The position numbers were made by a program, and so were the translations under genes. The notes beneath the pieces were generated by a model. It was not told the origin of the DNA. It saw nothing but the letters and a program-made list of their open reading frames with translations, and searched no databases. DNA of 64,000 bases from Gammaproteobacteria bacterium (lineage in GTDB: Bacteria; Pseudomonadota; Gammaproteobacteria; Pseudomonadales; Pseudohongiellaceae), in assembly GCA_029245395.1 (NCBI GenBank), contig JAQWPL010000033.1, forward strand, positions 186,001-250,000. The letters are read 5' to 3'. The stretch's first letter is position 1. Each line of letters opens with the position of its first letter. Of this stretch, positions 38,618-47,239 are shown one piece after another.

Positions 38618-40303
38618 ATGACCCGTTTTCCTGAAGCCAATGATATCCAGTCCTGGATAGACTACGTCGACACCCTCCCTTCCCTGGGTGAACAATGGGT
38701 TGAGTCTGCCAAATTACCTGGCAATCCAGTAATCCTTTCTGACACGCTGGGCGCCAACCTAAAAGTGAAAACTACCCTGGCAGGAACAATAGTTCTGTCA
38801 AAACGCATTGCCAAACACAGCCCTGAGCAAAATATCGGATTACTGATGCCCACAACAGCCGCGAGCATGATTGCCAGCATGGCAGTGTTGGTGCTCGGTA
38901 AAACCCTGGTAACCCTGAATTACACAGCTCCGATGAAAAGCATTCTGTCTGCCATTGAACAAGCTGAACTTAAAACTGTGTATACCTCTTCCAGATTCCT
39001 GGAAAACCTCAAAAGCAGAGGTGTTGACCTCTCTTCGCTTGATGACAAAGTCAACTTAATCATGTTGGAAGATTTGCGTGGCGAAATAACTGCATGGGAA
39101 AAAATTTCCACGATGCTCATGTGCAAATTGTATTCTGCATCCCACCTGCGCAAAAAGTTTTGTGCCAGCCCCGCTCTGGAAAATACCGCAGTTATCCTTT
39201 TTTCCAGTGGCAGTGAAGGTCCACCGAAAGGAGTCATGCTGAGTCATAAAAATATTCTGGCCAACGTCAAACAGGTAAGTAATATTCTTAATGCTGATTC
39301 AGAAGATGTCATCATGGGCAATCTGCCAATCTTTCATTCTTTTGGAATGACAGCTTGTCTGTTCTTGTCGATGCTGGAACGCATCAAAATGATTTGCCAT
39401 ACCGATCCAACCGATGTCGTTACCAATGCAAAAGCCATCAGGGAACACAAAGCCACTTTATTTTTTGGCACATCCAGTTTTTTCCGCTTGTATATTAAAA
39501 ACCGAAAAGTCAAAGCAGATGACTTGTCCAGTCTAAAGCTCATTATCGCCGGCGCTGAAAAGCTGCAAACAGAAATCAGTGCTGCCTTTACCCAACGTTT
39601 TGACAAAGTGATCTGTGAAGGCTATGGATGCACAGAGCTCTCACCTGTAGCCTGCGTCAATACACCTTTTGAGAATTTTGAACAACCACACCTGAATGAC
39701 AACAACAAACCTGGCACTGTCGGCAAGCCCATCCCCGGTACCCAGGTGCGAATAGTAGATCCGGATACCCTTGAAGAATTAGCTCAGGGTACAGCTGGCA
39801 TGATTATGGTAGCTGGCCCCCAGGTCATGCAGGGCTATCTGAACAATGAAGAAATGACCAATCAGGTACTGGTAGAGCAGGACGGGCTGCAATGGTATAT
39901 CACCGGAGACAAGGGCTCTCTGGATGAAGACAATTTTTTGTCGATTCAGGATCGCTATGCACGATTTGCTAAAGTCAGCGGTGAAATGATTGGACTGGGC
40001 ACTATCGAACAGACTTTACGTAAAGCGCTTGGTGAAGAAGAAGATGATGATCTGAAAGACATTGAAGTAATGGCTGTTAGTATCGAAGATCAAAAGAAAG
40101 GGGAAATAATAGTCATACTTTCCACCGCAGAACTTATTGAAAAGGACCTCAGACCAAAACTTGTGGCAGGCGGACTAAATAATCTGGCCCTGCCCTCTGC
40201 CTATATTAAGGTAGACACTTTGCCCACATTGGGTTCCGGAAAGGCAGATTTTGCCACAGCCAAGGAAGTAGCCAGACTGGCTATATTCAAGCGAAAAGCC
40301 TAA
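38618..40303 (+). CDS. Stand-alone Aas-like acyl-ACP/acyl-CoA synthetase
   Basis: 561 residues of the AMP-forming ligase superfamily. The P-loop is FSSGSEGPPKGVMLSHKNIL, followed by HSFGMTACLFL, a GTSSFF block, IIAGAEKLQ, EGYGCTELSPV and YITGDKGSLDED; the hinge Asp appears as SIQDRYARFAKVSGE. The GAEKLQ, GTSSF and SEGPPKG motifs match the ligase half of E. coli Aas (lysophospholipid acyltransferase/acyl-ACP synthetase), but the acyltransferase half is absent. It may activate fatty acids for phospholipid repair (inference). The final catalytic Lys appears as GSGKADFATAKE. Confidence 0.83.
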   Translation: MTRFPEANDIQSWIDYVDTLPSLGEQWVESAKLPGNPVILSDTLGANLKVKTTLAGTIVLSKRIAKHSPEQNIGLLMPTTAASMIASMAVLVLGKTLVTLNYTAPMKSILSAIEQAELKTVYTSSRFLENLKSRGVDLSSLDDKVNLIMLEDLRGEITAWEKISTMLMCKLYSASHLRKKFCASPALENTAVILFSSGSEGPPKGVMLSHKNILANVKQVSNILNADSEDVIMGNLPIFHSFGMTACLFLSMLERIKMICHTDPTDVVTNAKAIREHKATLFFGTSSFFRLYIKNRKVKADDLSSLKLIIAGAEKLQTEISAAFTQRFDKVICEGYGCTELSPVACVNTPFENFEQPHLNDNNKPGTVGKPIPGTQVRIVDPDTLEELAQGTAGMIMVAGPQVMQGYLNNEEMTNQVLVEQDGLQWYITGDKGSLDEDNFLSIQDRYARFAKVSGEMIGLGTIEQTLRKALGEEEDDDLKDIEVMAVSIEDQKKGEIIVILSTAELIEKDLRPKLVAGGLNNLALPSAYIKVDTLPTLGSGKADFATAKEVARLAIFKRKA

Positions 40304-40380
40304 ACGTTCTAAACCTCACCCTTTTCCTTCTTTGACTATATATTCCCCGCCATTGCTGGCAAATATTCCAGATTATCTAT

Positions 40381-40409
40381 TTGACAATGATTCTCATTAA
40401 GCTTAGCAT
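40381..40409 (+). promoter_or_regulatory. bfd: Sigma70 promoter of bfd, overlapped by a Fur site
   Basis: TTGACA (40381-40386), a 17-bp spacer and TAGCAT (40404-40409), 40 bp before the bfd start. Confidence 0.65.
40383..40401 (+). promoter_or_regulatory. Fur box
   Basis: GACAATGATTCTCATTAAG matches the 19-bp Fur consensus at 14 of 19 positions and covers the -35/spacer, so iron-loaded Fur should repress bfd. Confidence 0.75.
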
Positions 40410-40448
40410 TCTCAACTGGACCCAATACAACTGAAAATTTATTGAATT

Positions 40449-40637
40449 ATGTACGTTTGTCTCTGTAAAGCTGTCACCGACAGCCAGATCAAGGAATTCG
40501 TCAATGACGGCGCCGGTACTTTCGAAGAGGTCTGCAAAGAACTCGGCGTGGCCATGCAGTGCGGCAAATGCAGTCAGCTAGCCCAAAACATCGTTGAAAC
40601 CAGCATTAATAAGACCCCTTTCGAACCGGCCAGCTAG
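40449..40637 (+). CDS. bfd: Bacterioferritin-associated ferredoxin
   Basis: 62 residues with a [2Fe-2S] site at Cys4, Cys6, Cys38 and Cys41. Bfd reduces bacterioferritin to release stored iron. The Fur box in its promoter fits induction under iron limitation. bfr lies 205 bp downstream on the same strand. Confidence 0.95.
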   Translation: MYVCLCKAVTDSQIKEFVNDGAGTFEEVCKELGVAMQCGKCSQLAQNIVETSINKTPFEPAS

Positions 40638-40842
40638 TTTTTAACCCTCCCCGCTCCACCCATATAATTTTTGCTTCAATCCGGCGATTTTTCCGAGCCG
40701 AACACAAATGCGATCAAGAAGCATTCTTATTCTCATTTTCTTTATATAAATTAAACACTTAGCATTCATTTCTTCTGGACATTCAGAGCTCTTACCGGCA
40801 CAATACCGGGTAGATTTTCACTACTATGACACAGGAAAAAGT

Positions 40843-41322
40843 ATGAAAGGCGACAGCAAGGTAATCGAACATCTCAATAAAGTACTGGGTAATGAAATGG
40901 TAGCCATTAACCAGTATTTTCTGCATGCCAAGATGTTTGAAGACTGGGGCCTTCAGGAATTAGCAGACCTCACTCGCCATGAATCCATCGATGAAATGAA
41001 GCATGCGGATCAACTCATCGACCGCATCCTCTTCCTGGAAGGCCTCCCTAACCTGCAGGATCTGGGTAAACTGAATATCGGCGAAAACACCGAAGAAATG
41101 CTGAAAAGCGATCTGGACCTGGAAATGCGGGCTATTCCAGACTTGCGTGACGCTATCGCCTACTGCGAAGAAAACCGGGATTTCGTCAGCCGAGACCTGT
41201 TCAGGACTATCCTGGATGACGAAGAAAACCACGTGGATTGGTTAGAATCCCAGTTGTACCTGATCGAGAATATGGGTATCCAGAATTACCTGTCAGAAAA
41301 AATGAAAGACGACGGTAACTAG
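40843..41322 (+). CDS. bfr: Bacterioferritin
   Basis: 159 residues, forming a 24-subunit haem-containing iron store. Ferroxidase ligands Glu18, Glu51, His54 and the later [11 protein letters not shown] Glu/His pair are present, and the haem-ligand Met52 ([10 protein letters not shown]) is intact, so this is a haem-binding bacterioferritin. It has its own upstream space with a TATATAAAT stretch and AT-rich sequence. Confidence 0.96.
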   Translation: MKGDSKVIEHLNKVLGNEMVAINQYFLHAKMFEDWGLQELADLTRHESIDEMKHADQLIDRILFLEGLPNLQDLGKLNIGENTEEMLKSDLDLEMRAIPDLRDAIAYCEENRDFVSRDLFRTILDDEENHVDWLESQLYLIENMGIQNYLSEKMKDDGN

Positions 41323-41331
41323 AACCAGTCG

Positions 41332-41478
41332 CCAGCTACAAGCTACAAACAATTATGTGCAGTTGATCTGTGGGGGCAAGTTGTCCTGGAAAGCTTTCTT
41401 GTTCTTTCCACTTTTAGCGCTTTCATCCCTTTCCTTGCGGCTTGTGACTTGCGGCTAGTGGCTTGTAGCTTGAGACTG
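41332..41478. repeat. Inverted, internally repetitive element downstream of bfr
   Basis: The left arm CAGCTACAAGCTACAA (41333 onward) faces a right arm (41434-41474) built of the repeated words GGCTTGTGACTTGCG and GGCTTGTAGCTTGAG. It lies in the convergent space between bfr and DUF6607. Such GCTTGTAGCTTG elements occur between genes in many Gammaproteobacteria. Confidence 0.6.
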
Positions 41479-41479
41479 T

Positions 41480-42610
41480 TTACCTGAAATAATTCTCAAG
41501 GGTTTGCCGTATTTCTTCTCTGGCGACTTCTGAATTGTAATTATCCCGACTGGAATATTCCTCCGCCTGCTGGAACAGAACAGCAAACAAGGGCACGCCA
41601 TCAGCACTGGCCATTATGGTATGCCTGTCTCCTTCACCAATCATTTCAGTCCAAACCCCACGGGCATCTCGCCAATATGCTGAGGTGAGTTGCCAGTAGT
41701 CATCACCAGCAGAAAAATCAAAATCAATGATGCGCTCATAGCGATTAACACCCCGTTCCTTTGACAGGTAGGGCGTGTTTCCACTGATGCTACTCTGGTC
41801 ATTCAGCACCACTTTATAGTTTTCTTCTTCATGGACCCAGCCACTGGGCACGATGGTATGGCGGTTCGTTCCCACCAGCACCTGGTAATCATCGCGCACA
41901 CTGCTTTCCCGTCGCGGCAGCGGGCGCCAGGTCTCAGCGCTGATCCAGGAGGAAAGATTCTCTCGATGTTCCCAGCGCCCCCAGGCTTCATAGCGGGGCG
42001 AGTCATCCACCTGGAATACTGACTGAGACCAGCTACCTGAAACAGCATCAGCCGGTACTTGGTGGTGAGACCAGGTGTCATTGCCGATATAGGCAAACAC
42101 GCTGGCTTTTTCATAGACCCAGTCCTGGCGCCAGTGTTTCTGAACGAAGGGCCCCATTATCTCGCCATCCTCGCTCTTCACATACATGACAATGATGTGC
42201 TGCAGGCTGATGAAATCCTCACGGTCTTCCACAACATAGATAAATTCAGTACCCCAGGACTGGTACGGACGGCCACGTTCAAAATCAGGGGTATAGGCTA
42301 CCGTTTCCAGAAATTCAAAGCTGGCGCGGTAAGGACCGGCCATAGCAAGGATGGCCAGGCGATCTTTTTCCTTACTGCTTAGTCCGGGTTCCTGCAGGGC
42401 CAGCCAGCCCGGGTGTGGCTCCGGATCCAGAGTGACCGGTGCGCCAGCAGTCGTTCCGCCTCTGGGCATGAAGTCACAGCCCTGGGCCTGTGACCAGCTG
42501 AAGGTATAACGGTAGGACTGGGGACATTCGGCGTCCTGGGCTACGGCAAAGGGTGCCAACAGGACATAGGAATAAAAAAGAATAAACAGCAGAAACGTTC
42601 TGACAATCAT
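41480..42610 (-). CDS. DUF6607 exported protein
   Basis: 376 residues with a signal peptide (about 4-24, ending AVAQD). Contains KDRLAILAMAGPYRASFEFLETVAY, DFISLQHIIVMYV and HWRQDWVYE, blocks typical of DUF6607. This family is habitually found next to TonB receptors and PepSY proteins, as here. Function unknown; periplasmic. It is the only intact member of the three-gene receptor/PepSY/DUF6607 set. Confidence 0.8.
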   Translation of the reverse strand: MIVRTFLLFILFYSYVLLAPFAVAQDAECPQSYRYTFSWSQAQGCDFMPRGGTTAGAPVTLDPEPHPGWLALQEPGLSSKEKDRLAILAMAGPYRASFEFLETVAYTPDFERGRPYQSWGTEFIYVVEDREDFISLQHIIVMYVKSEDGEIMGPFVQKHWRQDWVYEKASVFAYIGNDTWSHHQVPADAVSGSWSQSVFQVDDSPRYEAWGRWEHRENLSSWISAETWRPLPRRESSVRDDYQVLVGTNRHTIVPSGWVHEEENYKVVLNDQSSISGNTPYLSKERGVNRYERIIDFDFSAGDDYWQLTSAYWRDARGVWTEMIGEGDRHTIMASADGVPLFAVLFQQAEEYSSRDNYNSEVAREEIRQTLENYFR

Positions 42611-42680
42611 GGCTGCACTCTTGAAGAAATTAAAACGAAAGCAAATGATAGCACTATCATTTATCTCAAGTGCTGCGCTC

Positions 42681-43302
42681 TCAAAGCCCTCTTGCCAGAC
42701 GCCGGAAGCCGATCAGCATCCCGGTGATGGCGCCCAGTGTAACGCCAGCCATAAGGATGCCCATGAACAGGTCCCAGATTGGACGCGAGCGCAGGAATCG
42801 GGTGAAATCGCCGCGGTGAATGCCATAGTGCAACCAGCGGTAAAGCTTGTCTTCACCGTCAATCCTGCTGAGGATTTCGCCACTTGCCGGATCCAGGTAA
42901 TAACGGGTATTCCAGCCGTCATTGGCAGTCACCCGGTATGCAGGCAGTTGGACCGTTTCATGGTGATTGAAATAATAGGCATCTTCTTCAGTCATCAGTT
43001 CAGCCGCAATTGGTTCTCCTGCCGGCGATAACATACTGGCAAGAGATAATAAGACTTTTGAGTCCAAGAATAGCCTGGATTTGTCTATGAAAGTATGGGA
43101 AGTCCACCCCGAGAGATTCACTGGCAGGAACCTGGCAACAATCTGCCAACTGTAGTATCGGTAGCAGTTCCCGTCTTTCCTGATCTGACAATTCCGGATA
43201 GGACTTGTACATCATGATGAAACCGGACAGGCACCACAGCACCATGACCAGTCCAAGAAAAATGCCCAGGTAACGGTGTGTAAGAAAGAGTGCTTTGAGC
43301 AT
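42681..43302 (-). pseudogene. PepSY-domain membrane protein, frameshifted
   Basis: The first frame (43302 downwards) gives a membrane helix (THRYLGIFLGLVMVLWCLSG) and a short periplasmic stretch to about VPASESLG. The second frame continues with a PepSY-like part (YRVTANDGWNTRYYLDPASG) and a final helix with GITGML-type ending. Removing one base from the C4 run at 43107-43110 joins them into about 207 residues, a normal size for these TonB-associated PepSY proteins. It lies between the truncated receptor and DUF6607. Confidence 0.7.
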
Positions 43303-43306
43303 AATG

Positions 43307-44194
43307 TCAGATCCTGCTTCGCAAAGTTGTTACTGCGAAGCAGAACCTGTGTCCAATTGATGTTGGCAAGCAGTGCCTAGAAACGATAGTGTTGAAATTT
43401 AAATAAGGCCGCGCAAAATCCAGCTCGTTTTCTGTGCGCTGGTATTGCACCGATAGTTCCGCGTTGTCAGAAAGCGCAAGGCCATATTTAAGACCTGCCA
43501 TGTTGACATCATAACTACGGTCACGGTCTGTCGCACTTGGCTGGAAATCGCTGTCACGGTAGGGCTGGTAACCGTCAGCCTCATCCTTGGAGGCATAGAC
43601 CACTACTTGGTGCTGGTCATTGCCACCCCTGAAATACCCGTTCACGCTGTATCCATTATTGGAATTCAGGGATGTACCTACAGCGCCATCAGCCTCTTGC
43701 TGGAAACTTTTGGTAACGACATTAACAACCCCGCCCACTGACTGAGTACCGTAAAAAATACCCTGCCCGCCCTTGAGCACTTCGATGCGCTCCACCATAT
43801 GTGAAGGAATGGTATCCAGCGGGCTGGTGCCGTTATACAAACGGTTGGTAATTCGGACACCGTCTATGAGCCAAAGAATTTCCGAACTTCTTGAACCTTG
43901 CAGTGACGCATCAAAATAGTCGAACTGGCCATTCTTGGGACGGATATGCAGACCCGGCACCAGCATTTGCAGAGTCTGGGCCACATCGATATAGCCGCCC
44001 TGCTGGATTTGTTCTGATGTGATGACTTCAACCCGGTTTCCGTAACGGGCCAGGTCTTGAGGAATGGTTTCCTCCAGGCGATTGCCGATAATGACGATTT
44101 CTTCTATTTCTGCTGCCAGTGCCGGTGTTACTACAGCTCCCTGGGCAATACTGGCGATCATTGCTGCCAGCGATAATTTATTCAGTGTTTTCAT
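43307..44194 (-). pseudogene. TonB-dependent receptor truncated to plug and first barrel strands
   Basis: 295 residues where about 600-700 are expected. Signal peptide (about 1-27), TonB box EIEEIVIIG, plug domain with SSEILWLIDGVRI and VERIEVLKGGQGIFYG, then about four barrel strands. After ENELDFARPYLNFN the homology ends and 25 unrelated residues lead to a stop next to a 10-bp stem hairpin. The rest of the barrel is absent, and the next gene (PepSY) starts 5 bp later, so this is a deletion. Downstream of pnuC on the same strand. Confidence 0.8.
43314..43343. repeat. Hairpin at the break point of the truncated receptor
   Basis: CTGCTTCGCA and TGCGAAGCAG form a perfect 10-bp stem with a 10-base loop, just at the aberrant end of the receptor gene. 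No T tract follows. Confidence 0.7.
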
Positions 44195-44204
44195 GGTGTT
44201 CCCC

Positions 44205-44240
44205 TTTTTGCTACTGCTTTTTTGCTACTGCTTTTTTACT
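44205..44240. repeat. 14-bp direct repeat upstream of the receptor
   Basis: Two copies of TTTTTTGCTACTGC (the first one T shorter) and a partial third TTTTTTACT lie just upstream of the receptor ATG, where the ribosome site would be. Confidence 0.7.
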
Positions 44241-44365
44241 CCCGTCATCCGCCCCGTAATGGGGGTGAATAACACATTTGCGGCGCAGTGTAGGGTATAA
44301 ACACCTAAGGTATTGATAATTGACTGTTATTGAACTGTTAATAAACGGGACTGGAGAGCTGATAT

Positions 44366-44932
44366 TCAGTGTTTTTGGAGGTTGTAGCGCCGCCGCCATT
44401 GCAGAAACCCAAAAATAACGATAACCAGATAAACAACAAACAGCATGGCCGTCAGGGTTAAACCACGATCGACATAGAGATAGATGGAAATCCCATCGAT
44501 CACAAACCAGTACAGCCAGTTTTCCAGCACCTTCCAGACAATCATGAAGGTGGTCAGCACGCTGGCCCAGGTGGTAAAAGAATCCAGATAGGGCCATGAG
44601 GCCCCGGTATACATTTGCAGAAAATAGCCATTGATAAGTGCGGCAACAATCAGCACAGCGATAATCATTCCATGCTGCCAGGCGGCCAACGTACGGATTG
44701 TTACCCCGGTATGCTCCTGACCACCCCGGCGCCATTCATACCAGCCCACCACGGCCATCACCACGTAAAACACGTTCAACAACGACTCCATCAGTAAACT
44801 GACATCCCAGAAAATTACCGAGAAAATGGCTGAACTGACAAAGGCGCAATACCAGCAGGCAATATGTTCGCGCGCTGCCAGCAGCAGGTAAGCGATGGCC
44901 AGGACGACGGCAATGATTTCCAGAGTAAACAA
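44366..44932 (-). CDS. pnuC: PnuC-family vitamin transporter
   Basis: 188 residues with about seven membrane helices. The family signature WYEWRRGG is clear, as are VWKVLENWLYWFVIDGISI and late LWR-like FLQWRRR. PnuC proteins move nicotinamide riboside, PnuT relatives thiamine, by facilitated diffusion with metabolic trapping. A YkoF-like gene and a TonB receptor in the same run make thiamine at least as likely as nicotinamide riboside (inference). The start is TTG, as no ATG exists before the upstream TAG, and the N-terminus FTLEIIAVVL matches the family. Confidence 0.85.
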   Translation of the reverse strand: MFTLEIIAVVLAIAYLLLAAREHIACWYCAFVSSAIFSVIFWDVSLLMESLLNVFYVVMAVVGWYEWRRGGQEHTGVTIRTLAAWQHGMIIAVLIVAALINGYFLQMYTGASWPYLDSFTTWASVLTTFMIVWKVLENWLYWFVIDGISIYLYVDRGLTLTAMLFVVYLVIVIFGFLQWRRRYNLQKH

Positions 44933-44962
44933 GGACGGCTCTGTTGCGTTGATCAGACTGTG

Positions 44963-45409
44963 CTATTCAATTTCTGAATAAAATCCGCTGATGTGCAGTT
45001 TGACCAGCACGTCTTGCTCACCATGGTTATTAAAATACCAGCCATGACCGCCCGTATAAGGCGCTGTCACCGTGGCGTTGCCCCTGCCCTCGTTATGCAC
45101 CTTGAAAAACATCAGCATGCCTTTGCCATCCACGGGATCCGTATGACCGTGAAACTCCACATCCATCAACTCAGGCGCTGCCATATCGGCAGTCCATGTG
45201 TAAACAATGACATCGTCTTTTTCCATGTTGATAGAATATTCAAAGTCACTGTATGCGGGCACCAAAATTTCATAGTCCCCCTGGTGGAACGGCGTTTCTG
45301 TTTCGGAAAAAGTCCCCTCAGACAAGGGGTCTTCCAGCCATTCGGTCTGGGCCTGGATCAAGCTGGATGTCAGTAGCAGGGCTACAGGTAACAAAATTGT
45401 TTTTAACAT
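44963..45409 (-). CDS. Exported protein of unknown function
   Basis: About 148 residues from the ATG at 45409 (a TTG upstream is less likely; GAGG precedes the ATG). Signal peptide about 1-21, ending SLIQAQ, then a beta-rich periplasmic domain with conserved-looking EYSINMEKDDVIVYTW, GMLMFFKVHNEG and GGHGWYFNN. It reads like a small soluble sandwich domain. It sits between the YkoF-like gene and pnuC in the same direction, so it may be a binding protein of the uptake system (inference). Confidence 0.7.
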   Translation of the reverse strand: MLKTILLPVALLLTSSLIQAQTEWLEDPLSEGTFSETETPFHQGDYEILVPAYSDFEYSINMEKDDVIVYTWTADMAAPELMDVEFHGHTDPVDGKGMLMFFKVHNEGRGNATVTAPYTGGHGWYFNNHGEQDVLVKLHISGFYSEIE

Positions 45410-45436
45410 AAAGGGTGTCCTCAAGACTTGGTGATG

Positions 45437-45688
45437 TTATCCGTCCAGTTCATGGCCGGGAATGAATTTGGCAACGAAGACCTGGCGGCCATGGGTGTCA
45501 TAACCCCAGGCAATCATCTCCTTTAATGTGTCCATAACTAAATCGTAGTCGCCGTGAATCATGGTGGAGGTGGGTGATGTATCGATCTGCAGGCCGTTCT
45601 TTTTATTCAACTCGGCAATAAAACCCTTTATCAGGGTTTTGTAATCCTCGTTGAAAGGATACATGCTTAATTCAACTGTTATTTTCAA
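45437..45688 (-). CDS. YkoF-like thiamine/pyrimidine-binding domain protein
   Basis: 83 residues forming one ferredoxin-like domain: ITVELSMYPFNEDYKTLIKGF, TSPTSTMIHGDYDLVM and a C-terminal strand. It resembles single domains of YkoF/MTH1187-type proteins, known to bind thiamine or HMP in Bacillus. Intact and in the same run as the exported protein and pnuC. The family call is by pattern and moderately sure. Confidence 0.65.
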   Translation of the reverse strand: MKITVELSMYPFNEDYKTLIKGFIAELNKKNGLQIDTSPTSTMIHGDYDLVMDTLKEMIAWGYDTHGRQVFVAKFIPGHELDG

Positions 45689-45707
45689 AAGAACTGTCCT
45701 TTACTGA

Positions 45708-46163
45708 TTATTCAGCACTCGCCTTGATTATCATATAAGTAACTTCTTCCCCTTCCCCCACTATGACATGATGCGGCACTCCCGCAGGAATATGCACAAT
45801 GTCACCTTTTCCAATTCGCCTTATTGCTCCCCCCTCAATACTGCCGCCCCTGATTTCGCCGGGCGAAGATTCTTCAGCACCAAGTATTTCTCCGCCAGTA
45901 GCGATGGAAGCGTTGCCAGAAGTGATAAAATACAAGTCCGCCCACTCTGCATGAATTTCAGAAAACCCCGGACCAGGTGCCCGGTGTACCATGACCCCGG
46001 AATAGCCATCATGGTTTATCAATCCACCAAGAATGGCCGCATTGTTGGCGCCTACTCTGCCAGAAAGCTCACTGCTTAATGCATCAAGTTCTGCAGCAGT
46101 CCAGAAATCCTGAGCCTGAATAATAGGGGCTGAGAATAGAAACACTATCAGGATAATTCGCAT
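45708..46163 (-). CDS. Exported cupin-domain protein
   Basis: 151 residues with a signal peptide (about 1-18). The single cupin has KGDIVHIPAGVPHHVIVGEGEEV as its metal-binding second motif (His residues present) and FSEIHAEWADLYFITSGNA as the first. Probably a metal-binding periplasmic cupin of unknown substrate. First gene of the minus-strand vitamin-uptake-like run. Confidence 0.75.
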   Translation of the reverse strand: MRIILIVFLFSAPIIQAQDFWTAAELDALSSELSGRVGANNAAILGGLINHDGYSGVMVHRAPGPGFSEIHAEWADLYFITSGNASIATGGEILGAEESSPGEIRGGSIEGGAIRRIGKGDIVHIPAGVPHHVIVGEGEEVTYMIIKASAE

Positions 46164-46282
46164 GCTTCACTTCCAAGGTTTTAAGAACAAAATATTGTCG
46201 TTGATTGTAGGGTGTATTGTCCTAGAGTAAAAACAAAACTGAGGCTTTCCATTCCCCGCGATGTAGTTGAGAATACGCCCGT

Positions 46283-47238
46283 GTGACAAATCAGGAACCA
46301 AACCTACCAATCTCGTCGAAGGCCTGCAGTAACTGTCAGGCTGATGTGATTAATTTAAGCTACTGCCCGCAATGCGGCCAGAAAAGCGACACCCATATCC
46401 TCGCATTTCGGGAATTGCTTGCCGAGTTTGCTGACGATCTGCTTAACATGGATTCCCGCCTCTGGCGCACACTGGGCCCACTGGTCATTCACCCAGGCAA
46501 GCTGACCAATGAATTTATTGCCGGCAAACGTATGTACTATCTACCGCCGTTTCGATTGTATCTGATTCTCAGCCTGCTTTTTTTCTTGTTCCTTATGATC
46601 GCTCTTTTTTTTCCGAAGAGTCTTTCGATAACGAATTAAATCCAGAACAGCCTACTGAAATACAGGAGAACCTTGGAGCGGATATAGCTGCACAGATAGA
46701 AGCTAGAGTAAATGCCCCGCAAGAAACTGAATTCAAAACTGAGGAAAATTGTCAGCTGGATGGTTTGCCTTCAAATGGCCTGGTAAAAGCATTGGTTCAG
46801 AATGCGTGCCTGAAACTGGTTGACGATCCCCAATCATTTACTGATGCCATGATCAACACGGTGCCTATCCTCTTGATTATATCCATCCCACTGGTCGCCC
46901 TTCTGATGCAGTTGCTTTACGTTTTTTCCGGCAGGCGGTATGTGGAACATGTTGTCTTTTTGCTCCATGCCCATGCCTTCTTTTTCCTGATCAGCATAGC
47001 CATGGCAATCATATCTTTGCTCGGGCTTTATTACTCCGCACTTCTAAACAGCATGAATATCATGCGGATTCTGGCGGCATGGTATATACCACTCTATTTG
47101 CTGCTAGCCATGAAACGGGTGTATGGCGGTTCGAAACTGGCGATATTCAGTAAGGCGATTATGGTGGCAATCGGATATCTGGTGTGTTTTTTAATAATGG
47201 TGTTATTCGGCGTGTTGTTCACTGCGATTTCGATCTGA
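46283..47238 (+). pseudogene. DUF3667 membrane protein with zinc ribbon, frameshifted in a T8 run
   Basis: GTG start at 46283. The N-terminus has a zinc ribbon (CSNC, CPQC) and the DUF3667 block AGKRMYYLPPFRLYLILSLLFF. The frame ends soon after a T8 run (46605-46612); adding one T lets it continue as FFSEESFDNELNPEQ into an acidic loop and four more membrane helices to 47238, about 318 residues in all. Homopolymer slippage, real or technical, is the simplest explanation. Divergent from the cupin gene. Confidence 0.75.
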
Positions 47239-47239
47239 C

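Noticed and set aside
43314-43343. Integron attC site at the receptor break
   Set aside because: The hairpin lacks the paired GTTRRRY/RYYYAAC core sites and no integrase or cassette array is nearby.
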